Positions 12,801-18,706 of a stretch of 64,000 nucleotides of DNA are shown here, one piece after another (the stretch's first letter is position 1; every line of letters begins with the position of its first letter). Position numbers and translations under genes: made by a program. Origin of the DNA: Clostridia bacterium (lineage in GTDB: Bacteria; Bacillota; Clostridia; Christensenellales; UBA1242); NCBI GenBank assembly GCA_017478185.1, contig JAFVEA010000005.1, positions 62,001-126,000 of the forward strand. Reading direction: 5' to 3'. The notes beneath the pieces were generated by a model. It was not told where the DNA came from. It saw only the letters and a program-made list of their open reading frames with translations, and ran no database searches.

Positions 12801-15800
12801 TCTATTTGACCTGCTAGTTCCCCAACAAGTCCACCAACATAATCATTTGCATAAATTGAAGTTTTTTCACTTAAGCCATTGTTATAAAATTCACACAAAA
12901 CATATGTTAAATCCCCAGAATTTTTTCCAATAGCACCACCAACATAATTGTTCGCTGTAATTTTTGGAGCAATTGAAACATTTTGAACGCTCCCAGAGTT
13001 TTCACCACAAATTCCGCCAACATTGTTGCAATTTGTTGAGTTTATGTTTGTTTGAACTTCAATTGATGTTCCTATAATGTTTGACCCACTTGTTTTTAGT
13101 GCGCCAGAGATATTCCCGCTGTTTTGTCCAACAAGTCCACCAATGTTTGTTTTCTCTTTTATGTCAGAACACTCCACTGTTATGTTAGACTTATAAAGGG
13201 TTATCAAACTTGCTTCTGTTGAGATTTTTCCGCTGTTTTTCCCAACAAATCCACCAATGTTTATGCTGCTCACGGCTTCACCTAAATTTAATTTAAGATT
13301 TATAGAGCCATAACAATTCTTTATTTTTCCGATATTTTCCCCAACAAATCCACCAATGTTTGTTTCATTATCAGTATCAGTGTTTAATTCAATTAAACTA
13401 CTTGTATATCTTGGATTTAACGCAACATTTTTGATTATTCCACTATTCTTTTGTGCAATCAATCCAAAATTAGTTGTTAAAGTTTTTTCAAAGCTATCAT
13501 AATAAAAATTGATGTTTTCAATTCTCACTCCAGCCACAATTTCGTTTATAAAATTTGTGTTAAGCCCGCTTATTGAATATTTTCCATTTTTTGAATAATA
13601 AGAAATATCCTCATTGAAAGAATCTGCATTTTCCACTTTTTTATAATATTCTAAAACAAAATAATCTGAAAAATTATCCTTAGTCACTACGCCTTCAGCA
13701 CACACTGTGTATGCTCCTGTTGTGCTATCATATGAATAATATTTTTCATCTTCATCATATTCTGCCCCATGAACATAGTTTAAAGTTTTTGTATAGTAAT
13801 TATTATAATTCTCTTCAGTTGCATTCAAAACTTTTGAATAAGGGTTTGACATTAAGTTATATTTTAAATTTTTCTTGACACTCCACTCAGATAGTGTTAT
13901 ATCATCCATCAAAACAAAATATGAATTTGTTTTTTCGCTTAAAAACATTTTTTCTAAGTCATCTTGATTTTTTATTTGATAAGGGTTATCTTCTGTTCCA
14001 TTAACAAAATTTACTGTTATAACTTTTGCTGGCGATAATTCTGTGTTGTTTATAATGTTAGTATAATATTCTTCCTTTTCACTTTCTTCTTCATTAACCA
14101 AATAGCTTGGCAAAACTTTTATATAATAGCTCTCATCCAAAATGTTTTCGCCACTATATTTAGCTGTCACCACGCCATTATTTTTTTCTAATGTTAAAGG
14201 CGAGTTTTGATTGAACCTCTCTTCTATTTCATTTAAAACTTCATCATAAACAGCAATGCACTTATTTTTTTCTTCAGAACGAGAAGCAGAATAAGAATAA
14301 ACCAAAAATGTTAAGTTTTTATCAAAAACATTGTATGGAGAAAATTCTGTTATTTTTATCTCAGCTGAAGAATAATTGCTATTTTCAAAATCTTCAATGT
14401 TTATCTCTGTGCAGTTCAATTCAAAACTTTTAAGCAATGTTGGTTTTATGCATTCAACATTAAAACTAATAGGATAAACCTTGTTAAACTCATTAACAGA
14501 AAAATAAACTGTAAGAATGTTGACCCCCTCAATTTCATCACTTGTTTGAGGCTTTATTTTTAAGCCAACAAGGGCAAAAGTCTCTTCGTCTTTTATTTCT
14601 TCAACAATCCAACCTTTTTCTAAAGCCTCTTCTAAGCTCGTTTTATTGCCATTAAAATATAATTCATATTCAAGTTCATATTTTAATCCGCTTTGAGTTC
14701 TTTTTGTTATGGTTGGAACAAAACTCTGTGTGCCAATTCCACTTTCTTGGTTGTAAGCACTTAAATATTTGTTATCAAAAATTTCAAAATTTTTGTTGTT
14801 TAAATTTGCACCAAAATTCTCAAGCTCCAAATAAGTTGCAACTTTTATGGTTATTATTTTTTCTTTTTCTTCAATTTTTTCATCTTCATTACAAGCATAA
14901 TATTTAACTTTAATCACAATTTGTTCAAATGTGTTTTCATCATTAATATCTCTAACTTCATTTGAAAGAGTTTTAAAAGTAAAAGTTTTTTGGTTTAAAT
15001 CATATTTTATATCTTTGTTAACCAAATTTTTATAAGATGTTGTTTCATTGTCAACAACTTCATATTCCAAAGAAATTGTGGCATCTTTTGATGTTTTTAA
15101 AACCGTGCTAAACTCAGCTCCAGCTTGAATATAAACATTAAAACCGTCTGTGTTTCTGAAATAAAAATTAGTATAATTTCCTTCAGTAACTTCCGTTTTT
15201 TCAGCTTGTGAATATGTGTCATCATTAATTATTTTATAATAAGTTAGGTTGTTGTCAAACACGTTTGCTTCGCTATAGTTATAATCTATTCTGCTTATTT
15301 CGTTTTGCGCTTCTATCTCTAGGTATGTTAAGTTTTCAGCATTTATGTTAACAACATTTATGTTAATTGAAACAACTTTTAATGTGCTTTTTTCAATAAA
15401 AGAAATTGTCGCCGTTCCAACCTCTATGGTTTGAAATTCTACGGATATTGAATTTGGCTTATCTTCCAATTGAAAAACATTGGTTATTTTAACTGAATTT
15501 TCATTGTTTGATGTTATTTGAAACAAACTTAAATTAACATTTGTTTCAGCAGTTAAAGTTAGCGTGCATATTTTGTTTCTCTTTAAGATTAAATCTTTTT
15601 CAGACTCTTCAGATAACTTTAAATTTAACACACTTTGAAAAATATTGCAGTTAACATTAATTTCAAAAGGAGGTAAGCCCTCTTCATAATTAAACAAAAT
15701 TTTCATACCAAAAGAAGATAGCTTTTTGGCTAAATCATCATTAAGCAATGCATCATCATATGATATATACACATTTTTGTTGCTTTTTTGTTCTTCAATT

Positions 15801-17257
15801 GGCTTATAAACATCAAACTCTGTTCCTAAATATGAATTTGTTTCTTCATCAAAAGTTGAAAATGAAGCTTTTAAATCACCCGCATAAACTCTTATATATT
15901 TTTTAAAATTATCCAAACTTATTGGGTTTTTGTCTGCGTCAACTCCAGAACCCAAAACAAGCCTAAACTTGTTGTTAACAACCCGCGTTGGATTTATTTC
16001 AAAAACATCAAAAGCTGTTCCTGCATATTTGCTGCTTTCAAACAGCTCTAAATTTAATGTTTTTTCAGTTTCATCATTTATTGAAAACTCAAAAACTTCA
16101 TCACTTTTGCTGATTTCCGTAAAATTTTGAGCTTTTATAAAAGCTTTTTTAACAATTGTTTTTATCTCAACTTTTATGTAGGCATCTTTTGCTAAATATC
16201 TAACCCCATTATAAACAAGATAGGCACGAACTTTTAAATATGTTATTCCTTCTTTTTGTGGGGTGATTGAAAATTCTCCATTTCTAGCTCCCCCTTCATC
16301 AACAGTTTTGTGAACACTCACAATGCCTAAATTATCTTCGTTTAAAATTTCATATTCATAGTCGTTTTCAACATCAACACTCAAATCCAAAACTCTTTCA
16401 ACCGATTCAGAAGAGCCTTCAACAAAGTTTGAAATTATAACCAAATCTTTCGCTTCTTCTTTTGTTTCTTCAATTGATTCATAAGTGGTTAGCTCTTCTG
16501 TTCCATTTTTAACCTTTATGTTGGATGAGTTAAATTCATTGTAGATAACAACTTCAAAAGTTTTTGATTCAACATCATCTCTAGAACTTTTTGCAACAAT
16601 TTTAACTGGCCCCAAGCTTACTGTCTCATCAGAAAAAACTGTTAAAATATGTTTATCTTCTATTCTTCCACATTTTGGATTAACATCTTGTCCGCCCTCA
16701 AAACAAAACTCCAATCCGTCATCATTTGATGTTATTGGCAAAAACTTTATGCCATCAATTTTTCTTAAATCAATGCTGGAGCCTTTTGAGACAGCACACA
16801 AAACATCATCAACAACAATTTGACTCATTGGCTCAATAACATTTATTTCTATTCCTTCACTTGAAATAGCACTGTTATCTAAGCTTTTTATAAACATTGT
16901 TGTTGTTCCTGGGAAAGCAGCATAAATTTTGATTTTGGCATTGTTGCCGTCATACTCAAAATCTCCTGCTGAAGCAATTTGAGGATTGCTAAAAACAACC
17001 TCCAAATTTTTGGAAATATTTTTGTCTTTAACTCCTTCAATGGTTATGGAGAACTCTTTAAAATAAGGCTCATTTTCATCTTCCTGAGCCTCCAAACCTT
17101 GAGCCTGTGTTGGCCTTAAATATAAAGTGACACTTTTTTCAGCATCAACAACTATTTTCATATTTTTATAAATATCACCACAGCCACTTAGACCAAAAAG
17201 TGATATAACAAAAAATAAAAAAACAAAACAAAAACTTTTTCTTAAAACTGCTCCCAT
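839..17257 (-). CDS. Giant GLUG-repeat lipoprotein, 5472 residues
   Basis: A lipoprotein signal peptide with lipobox LSGC (Cys26) predicts export and lipid anchoring on the outer membrane face. After it come long beta-rich, Ig-like stretches (to about residue 1100), then blocks of GLUG motifs (GGLVGxNxGxIxNCY type) at roughly residues 1250-1700, 2750-3900 and to the C-terminus, introduced by lines such as NPYQIKNQDDLEKMF. GLUG repeats are found in large surface and adhesin-type proteins, so a role in binding or surface structure is likely but not shown. No C-terminal sortase signal is seen. Tyrosine-rich YY modules interrupt it at six places. A segment near 3.1-4.0 kb differs in base composition. 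Start: ATG with AAGGGGA upstream. No frameshift across 16.4 kb, so it is under selection. Confidence 0.85.
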   Translation of the reverse strand: MGAVLRKSFCFVFLFFVISLFGLSGCGDIYKNMKIVVDAEKSVTLYLRPTQAQGLEAQEDENEPYFKEFSITIEGVKDKNISKNLEVVFSNPQIASAGDFEYDGNNAKIKIYAAFPGTTTMFIKSLDNSAISSEGIEINVIEPMSQIVVDDVLCAVSKGSSIDLRKIDGIKFLPITSNDDGLEFCFEGGQDVNPKCGRIEDKHILTVFSDETVSLGPVKIVAKSSRDDVESKTFEVVIYNEFNSSNIKVKNGTEELTTYESIEETKEEAKDLVIISNFVEGSSESVERVLDLSVDVENDYEYEILNEDNLGIVSVHKTVDEGGARNGEFSITPQKEGITYLKVRAYLVYNGVRYLAKDAYIKVEIKTIVKKAFIKAQNFTEISKSDEVFEFSINDETEKTLNLELFESSKYAGTAFDVFEINPTRVVNNKFRLVLGSGVDADKNPISLDNFKKYIRVYAGDLKASFSTFDEETNSYLGTEFDVYKPIEEQKSNKNVYISYDDALLNDDLAKKLSSFGMKILFNYEEGLPPFEINVNCNIFQSVLNLKLSEESEKDLILKRNKICTLTLTAETNVNLSLFQITSNNENSVKITNVFQLEDKPNSISVEFQTIEVGTATISFIEKSTLKVVSININVVNINAENLTYLEIEAQNEISRIDYNYSEANVFDNNLTYYKIINDDTYSQAEKTEVTEGNYTNFYFRNTDGFNVYIQAGAEFSTVLKTSKDATISLEYEVVDNETTSYKNLVNKDIKYDLNQKTFTFKTLSNEVRDINDENTFEQIVIKVKYYACNEDEKIEEKEKIITIKVATYLELENFGANLNNKNFEIFDNKYLSAYNQESGIGTQSFVPTITKRTQSGLKYELEYELYFNGNKTSLEEALEKGWIVEEIKDEETFALVGLKIKPQTSDEIEGVNILTVYFSVNEFNKVYPISFNVECIKPTLLKSFELNCTEINIEDFENSNYSSAEIKITEFSPYNVFDKNLTFLVYSYSASRSEEKNKCIAVYDEVLNEIEERFNQNSPLTLEKNNGVVTAKYSGENILDESYYIKVLPSYLVNEEESEKEEYYTNIINNTELSPAKVITVNFVNGTEDNPYQIKNQDDLEKMFLSEKTNSYFVLMDDITLSEWSVKKNLKYNLMSNPYSKVLNATEENYNNYYTKTLNYVHGAEYDEDEKYYSYDSTTGAYTVCAEGVVTKDNFSDYFVLEYYKKVENADSFNEDISYYSKNGKYSISGLNTNFINEIVAGVRIENINFYYDSFEKTLTTNFGLIAQKNSGIIKNVALNPRYTSSLIELNTDTDNETNIGGFVGENIGKIKNCYGSINLKLNLGEAVSSINIGGFVGKNSGKISTEASLITLYKSNITVECSDIKEKTNIGGLVGQNSGNISGALKTSGSNIIGTSIEVQTNINSTNCNNVGGICGENSGSVQNVSIAPKITANNYVGGAIGKNSGDLTYVLCEFYNNGLSEKTSIYANDYVGGLVGELAGQIENCYAISYYQNYNLVSYGESLQGGNKFYGDIVAQNYVGGLVGYADNAKISKSFANVSVGLKKKFESATNYDENETYYSYSSETGYEVASGVTAENVTDYYVAINIAGGFVGYLSDNTNNFISNSYAIVNMTNISNNIGQFIGQFDYSGASSGFVIYCYSVFNGGDVSGVPFANMIGNKNYCSNCYYQDNKVEESTSSSEFINARNSAEMQAMSTYSGWNSLSTNWTIIEGVNNKYPIIKIGNLNFYNTSIGQIVIDEFLSDENSEENPDPLPKFRKYDEGKIVVFLDSLIDSNFSLKLSDLISLEDINNYAELELKTDNTNISFEIGDKNSLDRFVLKFNGTGLFKITISSRKSAAISSTFQIFVVGGFKSFSLPETIYIQKGGENTAYVTFETNSSQSYDDSLGLKLTAVFENSEDSENSDGLIDVNQISWNEEKELYYDLNNSNGIIFYGNLEEGQKTKITTLPFVKISFYNESNQKVDSVLLLDETIKANIGTKTITAIVYEGVKNLYLNEIETETENRFKLKIVLSAESDNIEAFDPTDLEIYQHRIKEDVTSENYVGLYVRNSDGSYQKVLESDAFDETKTYYEYIQWKVTAENCLKHNGETISFGSTTNGNIFEMTFYVEHKPHQRMTEKEVEDWFVFVENKDGTQKEDSLSINWIPSEAHSIEITHFLSLQNYLNNYNEFGYEDGTDRIASGAFGMLKINVTESFSDFDYIKVEGYANSQTISFDRYIINNERKLVFDYNNSDYSQHIGSSLILFNDKNANGVFYVSTLTSVGLPLNTEFLVTISVYKNGVSEAVLTKTEKLYTIFAPWVKMNVVENYARLNDDARLNDGVIIAKGTKLNINITGVLQDSYVSVSVDGGEGVYINTQNTIVGNNEMITAPQTNSNYFETISIYAGVDANITSEDGYITLTATVNSNSVITYFTLKLYLVDYLIEAVVIENVDYNYYILDGEEYIKATKYEANQTYYTRSGTENNFSYIPISGVSAESFKPTYAINIQDGYKPLRLGLTTQFGEFYANSESSQFIEKAKELASSFGVLGQDFDALAYERIVDKIIEKIKELNAYGNQQNYGSIWIYKNEESINLNAGGSYSYFFLRFDETENAFLIRGRTEVEILLNVSLNRGYKLSGDGTCYELLLQKDVMDEDFLQISNGIYDSNFAIQFINDKEDEQPTPVGTVDELRNMQANEHYILTENLTLTDWTPLTTNIGSLDGNGYKLIIESFNVSGNGNIGLFETISTYNSKSNTTESTRLINIVVEINEHMTIDLEEQTNVNFGFLAGQNNGGIIYNCEVISNKETTESADYSEYNKDVQTILESTPNTTKIFIKSRATSVGGINIGGLVGTNSGFITNSRFGRLEDVKIRNEVVDNLKSTCGFTIVGVGKMGGLTANNLGVISASYFYGSDLINTSIASSADDSTILTGGLVGQNSGRINTSFVESEKQDAVVGTNDVLNGVEYIDGKFVRRNKNKIYSGASVGGFVNINNGTIENCYANISLDSVFAGGFVYRNSADAIIKYSYSTCAIKDEKSNNGAFVGIDEQRNINNDGTIKSCYYLIDKAVSKSIVDPAIGLERIVLCAQKEKILGFVFGDEIDDNRGIWFLDLGTNKDYFEAPTLIEAHNIAYSHREVLFDEEERALVYNNANFGDKENPRIVYNPTSFSKISITSSSEEKSSSYTRIVADVDFNQNMSLINGVDSTKLKFMGNMQGNGMTFKNIKIIVEGTEQEEEAGSTQYLGFFAELDSAIISNLTLDIAAFNATTTDVVGGLCGYLNNSYINTITVLSSSSAQIVGAHIVGGIVGYAEGEHSNMSNLTSSISVEASYDVPINDSISLWGGKEENEDNAVGQSSYNQILNIEKQSYAGGIAGVANLGDKVKTYEQPKIINCEVLGNFLIKAEIVGGLFGCIDEKTAISYCKFILNENGLGQELQSTLFAGGLVGDNRGLIIYSYIGLDDVAQTASDKAFSVNRNVNAQAGTKTLFTGRSKAIGGLVGFNVGSYSKTDDLSGGIEYSYSRVNVQNSSSEIAGGVIGIATYKTDDWSSDLLSNVSYEVNAQTLTNLNNELYQSAFLYGVYTTGQVMANKYAGGLVGVSNAVINVLKSSTSEAGNIAVFPGSVSITDSSGLVGYVIGKANYTSQNIHFVEIGGRAATKPVSTISSSSSTPLVGGVENSVFGEQFKNIEYDSLAGFVHSVEAMEKAFKAFGTEDDNNIIWDYDKTQENFIFPRLYVGNVKEANVIKTVKDYLTYVKSGKRGNYSVQCDYDGNGKIIPIVFDFTSEIKIEIDNTKKELYNWFKDLYENAGPSGVMEGYTSNGDNALIEIIIDKNTLIPFFGKNVNSFKLSNIDFVIKTTSENSTVSKIAGDEELDAYFGMLMSQAKNCTFKKVGVSFDENIQFELNEFTAVGGFVGYSEKSIYEDITVSGFDVKNESYTIKDNKLFVGGMIGQSKSDYIRTATTNNNKINIKANENENSTIAIGGVVGYADGDSFRISGAETICNILFESNAKEVYVGGVIGYVKCSQKSTISYITAKPNISINSGCESGCEIETAFVGGAVGYSFLTTISDVSVVGENKGIVGENKIVVKNAQTAYVGGIVGSYNTTIINTRTDTIILKSDLNSNKSDINITATAENIVSNSYVGGIAGIVNLIIDERVSISSIEKFVIKDNETEGGEIVVTSNQEAYVGGLFGGILLNGTETQGKNNLILSNSQNAANIAVYNTKKAYIGGICGYSDINISFAINYGRLLNDYEETGTADCLSYIGGIVAKTSQSIEYCLSFGAIFEPGFVEYLDTQSETTKQNSIAQALVADAPENSIKNSRYSSDFTGVLQDDYSSNNNILASKLIATTFSGFEQVNSDANSLTLPRIAGFSEKSIEFKTLSDIFSQNQGTFTTYILKEDASVSTTLKLSEKSNLQIIGMGHTITTNGCALFDSVPKTVMISGIQVLSSKDILAESNFGLLAIENNGVITNCVAGQLPQYREFISNGGCSELYERYISGYNGTRVNVKYDDCNPFGMVAGDFGQIASLSKHTTKSASNSTITAFNSLSELFATFMNNFEIPTNGSEYTPTISSDARNAYTQFYNKAIELYNGSLVSFTKNVSNDPTRSVVIGINYPYTMTFGTDVSLESINFQTIIANLFGFSSEEEFMNYAQDLANIYSQYRTSITNSTTANEALENGCFYTSNGSFVFPIAVKNELPSIVLAYVILDTSGFVSVWVNDITAALWATNFNASYYTDSIINNELYCKNILFITGPSNAAQSLGKDLPNRQFGESESGILTIYVNNSDISVGALVGINNKTINNCWSYADIKLDNYKKISKFDSNLTYYERIYVPGYYQYTAVTATNQNYMNYYIFGYVQPTNFDSSLTYYEKTYVDESYQYTKVESSSVTSENYTNYYIFVDSYVQPTVFNNSLTYYERIYVPGYYQYTEVESSDVTDENFENFYVLNTVQNSSVGGLVGKNEFKLSYAYAMGKLDVFISENNSDIKIGGVVGENTQASTNYVKYLISYVDVYSSGLSVGRVVCNNSNNQMLHISDLSRTTDKFVKENIENNKTIVKKTTDVFDNEQIFGSDFFKRDNSYNYGYYYLALNNQKSLTANNNIYYIENFVELNMLNKINNNVNYAFVRDLNAKTPLSLNGLQNSSFTINGNGYFVFSDVLINEGNTYSLFNFNLTKNSKLENILYKFGNTQINSSANSLIVAPLIKEVVGGQISNCAVYGNIDIQNPSGTFGGLVGKLTSGEVKFSFSVVNITISNANDFVVGGLVGEMETANLDHCFTAGNIHLKSASGLVYIGGLVGKLIKGDATIQYCYFAGKNNLGTTKIRTDVNNNVYLGEFVGLFERTPNSDMKEFLKYCLFEGYFIEDEGTNCDFVVGENDYINKLKFGDDEISSLIAIGCVKGIEVNNINLQNNYATLKNTYGIDSSNYFITRIVDKTTLTTNSFASYNIEDENGKTGVSGDENKNNLWKQYSFSVDGGSDKFPYLNGFFDLNNW
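2470..2875 (-). repeat. Three tandem YY modules in the giant lipoprotein
   Basis: Three near-identical units with alternating elements SLTYYE, YQYT and ENYTNYYIF; the DNA copies are also clearly similar (repeats of TTTCATAATATGTTAAA), so duplication here is recent compared with the other copies in the gene. Confidence 0.8.
9800..9985 (-). repeat. YY module in the giant lipoprotein
   Basis: Encodes YNYYILDGEEYIKATKY followed by QTYYTRSG and VSAESF. It is the copy most like the signal peptidase insert. Confidence 0.65.
11020..11180 (-). repeat. YY module in the giant lipoprotein
   Basis: Encodes DVTSENYVGLYV, NSDGSYQKV and ETKTYYEY, matching the module order seen elsewhere. Confidence 0.6.
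12496..12630 (-). repeat. YY module in the giant lipoprotein
   Basis: Encodes NYDENETYYSY and GVTAENVTDYYV, sitting inside a GLUG block and separating two GGLVG/GGFVG units. Confidence 0.6.
13565..13845 (-). repeat. Two YY modules in the giant lipoprotein
   Basis: Encodes NATEENYNNYYTK, DEDEKYYSYDS, VVTKDNFSDYFV and NEDISYYSKNG: two consecutive degenerate units at the border between the N-terminal region and the first GLUG block. Confidence 0.6.
15131..15265 (-). repeat. YY module in the giant lipoprotein
   Basis: Encodes NLTYYKIINDDTYSQ and VTEGNYTNFYF within the N-terminal Ig-like region. Confidence 0.6.
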
Positions 17258-17476
17258 TTTTTCCCCTTAGAACATATTTTTTGCATAGATTATATTTTTA
17301 TTTATAATCAAGCTATTATTCTACATATTATATTTTATATAATATGAGGGTCATAAGTCAACCAAAAACAAACACTTAATTAGATTTTTTTAATGCTTTG
17401 TTGCAATTTTTTGCTATATTGTTTTATTTTTTGTTAACAAAAAGATATAAAGCTTATAAAAATCTTTTTTATTTCA

Positions 17477-17505
17477 TTGACACTTCTTTTTAAATATGTT
17501 AGAAT
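17477..17505 (+). promoter_or_regulatory. Sigma-A promoter of the PH-like gene
   Basis: TTGACA at 17477-17482, 17-bp spacer, TAGAAT at 17500-17505. Confidence 0.8.
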
Positions 17506-17536
17506 AAATCAAATAAAAATATATAGGAGAAAATCT

Positions 17537-17920
17537 ATGGCAAGAAAGACATTGTATGAAAATGTTGAAGTTCTTTGGAAAGACCGCAAGCGCTGGTGCG
17601 GACTTCCTTGGTCATTTACAAGATATCAACTCATAAAAAAACCTGGGTCATGGATAAAACTTATCAGTGATGTGGGGCTCTTTCACTCAGAGTTTGAAGA
17701 AATAAACTTATTCCGTGTTGAAGACATAAGTGTTTATCAATCTTTTTCAAACAAGTTTTGGGGCACTGGAACGATAACTGTTTATTCAAAAGATAAATCA
17801 ACATCAACTTTTGAAATTGTTAGAGTTAAAGACCCATACAAAGTTAGAAATATTTTGATTGAATATCTTGAAGAAGACAGAAACACAAGAAATATGACCG
17901 TAAGCGAAGCTCACATATAA
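17537..17920 (+). CDS. Small PH-like domain protein
   Basis: A 127-residue protein beginning MARKTLYENVEVLWKDRKR. The pattern of alternating short strands (SWIKLISDVGLFHSEFEEINLFRVEDISVYQS, here paraphrased as strand-turn-strand) and a C-terminal helix (VRNILIEYLEE) is that of bacterial PH-like (bPH/YdbT-type) proteins, whose biochemical role is mostly unknown. No membrane segment is seen. The ATG at 17537 is chosen because TAGGAGA lies 6 bases upstream and the longer reading frame runs back into the promoter. It has its own promoter and terminator, so it is monocistronic. Family call is moderate. Confidence 0.6.
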   Translation: MARKTLYENVEVLWKDRKRWCGLPWSFTRYQLIKKPGSWIKLISDVGLFHSEFEEINLFRVEDISVYQSFSNKFWGTGTITVYSKDKSTSTFEIVRVKDPYKVRNILIEYLEEDRNTRNMTVSEAHI

Positions 17921-17922
17921 TC

Positions 17923-17953
17923 AAAAAAGCACCTCTTTGGGGGTGCTTTTTTG
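17923..17953 (+). terminator. Terminator of the PH-like gene
   Basis: AAAAAAGCACC and GGTGCTTTTTT flank a short loop, directly after the stop codon. Confidence 0.85.
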
Positions 17954-18043
17954 TTTTAAAATTTGGTTGTAAGCTGAAATAATTTTATATTATAACAAAA
18001 AACATAAAAGCTTACTCAATATGTTTTTTAAAATTTAGTTTTT

Positions 18044-18544
18044 TTAATTCTTTATATCCAAAACTTTCATTGATATAACACCACTGTTGATTGATTGATA
18101 TGAAACAACATCACCAACTTTTGCACCCATCAAAGCTTTTCCTGCTGGGCTTTCATTTGACAAAAGTCCATTTAATGGGTCACTTTCTGTTGAACCAACA
18201 ATTTTATAAACAACTTCTTCATCAAAAGTTAAGTCTTTGATTTTAACTGAACATCCAACAGAAACTTTGCTGATGTCAACCTTTCCGCTAATAACTTTTG
18301 CTTTCTTAATCTTTTCTTCAAGTTCACTAATTTCATTTTCTGTTACTGTTTGTTCATCTTTTGCTGCTGAATATTCGCTGTTTTCACTTAGGTCACCATA
18401 ACTTCTTGCCACGGCAATCTTTTGTGATACCTCTGCCCTCTTAACATTTTTTAGGTAGTCTAATCTATCTTGCAATTGTTTATATCCATCTTTTGTTAAC
18501 CAAACAACATTCTCAAGATTTTCTTCTTCATTTTTTTTAGCCAT
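18044..18544 (-). CDS. greA: Transcription elongation factor GreA
   Basis: GreA enters the secondary channel of RNA polymerase and stimulates cleavage of backtracked transcripts. The 166-residue length is near the usual 158. The N-terminal coiled coil carries the acidic tip motif DLSENSEY needed for cleavage, followed by the FKBP-like C-terminal domain (SVGCSVKIKDL, LLSNESPAGKALMGAKVGD). AAGGAGA precedes the ATG. The gene has a consensus promoter and a short leader with a strong hairpin (separate entries), which may control its own level. Assignment is secure. Confidence 0.96.
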   Translation of the reverse strand: MAKKNEEENLENVVWLTKDGYKQLQDRLDYLKNVKRAEVSQKIAVARSYGDLSENSEYSAAKDEQTVTENEISELEEKIKKAKVISGKVDISKVSVGCSVKIKDLTFDEEVVYKIVGSTESDPLNGLLSNESPAGKALMGAKVGDVVSYQSINSGVISMKVLDIKN

Positions 18545-18574
18545 TTGTTTAATCTCCTTATAATAAAAATATCA

Positions 18575-18602
18575 CGCACCCAACAAAGATTGTTGGGTGC
18601 TT
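18575..18602 (-). promoter_or_regulatory. Hairpin in the greA leader
   Basis: GCACCCAACAA and TTGTTGGGTGC form an 11-bp stem with a small loop, only a few bases after the predicted transcription start. It could stabilise the mRNA 5' end or act as an attenuator; the following bases are AT-rich but not a clean T run. Confidence 0.6.
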
Positions 18603-18616
18603 GTTGTATGCCCACT

Positions 18617-18645
18617 ATTATAGCGAAAATAAAAAATCTTGTCAA
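18617..18645 (-). promoter_or_regulatory. greA promoter
   Basis: Reverse strand TTGACA (18640-18645), 17-bp spacer, TATAAT (18617-18622): full consensus. Confidence 0.88.
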
Positions 18646-18706
18646 GAAATTTTAAAAACTTTTTGCCAAAATTTTTATAAATATATTATATTCGTTTACT
18701 TAAAAT

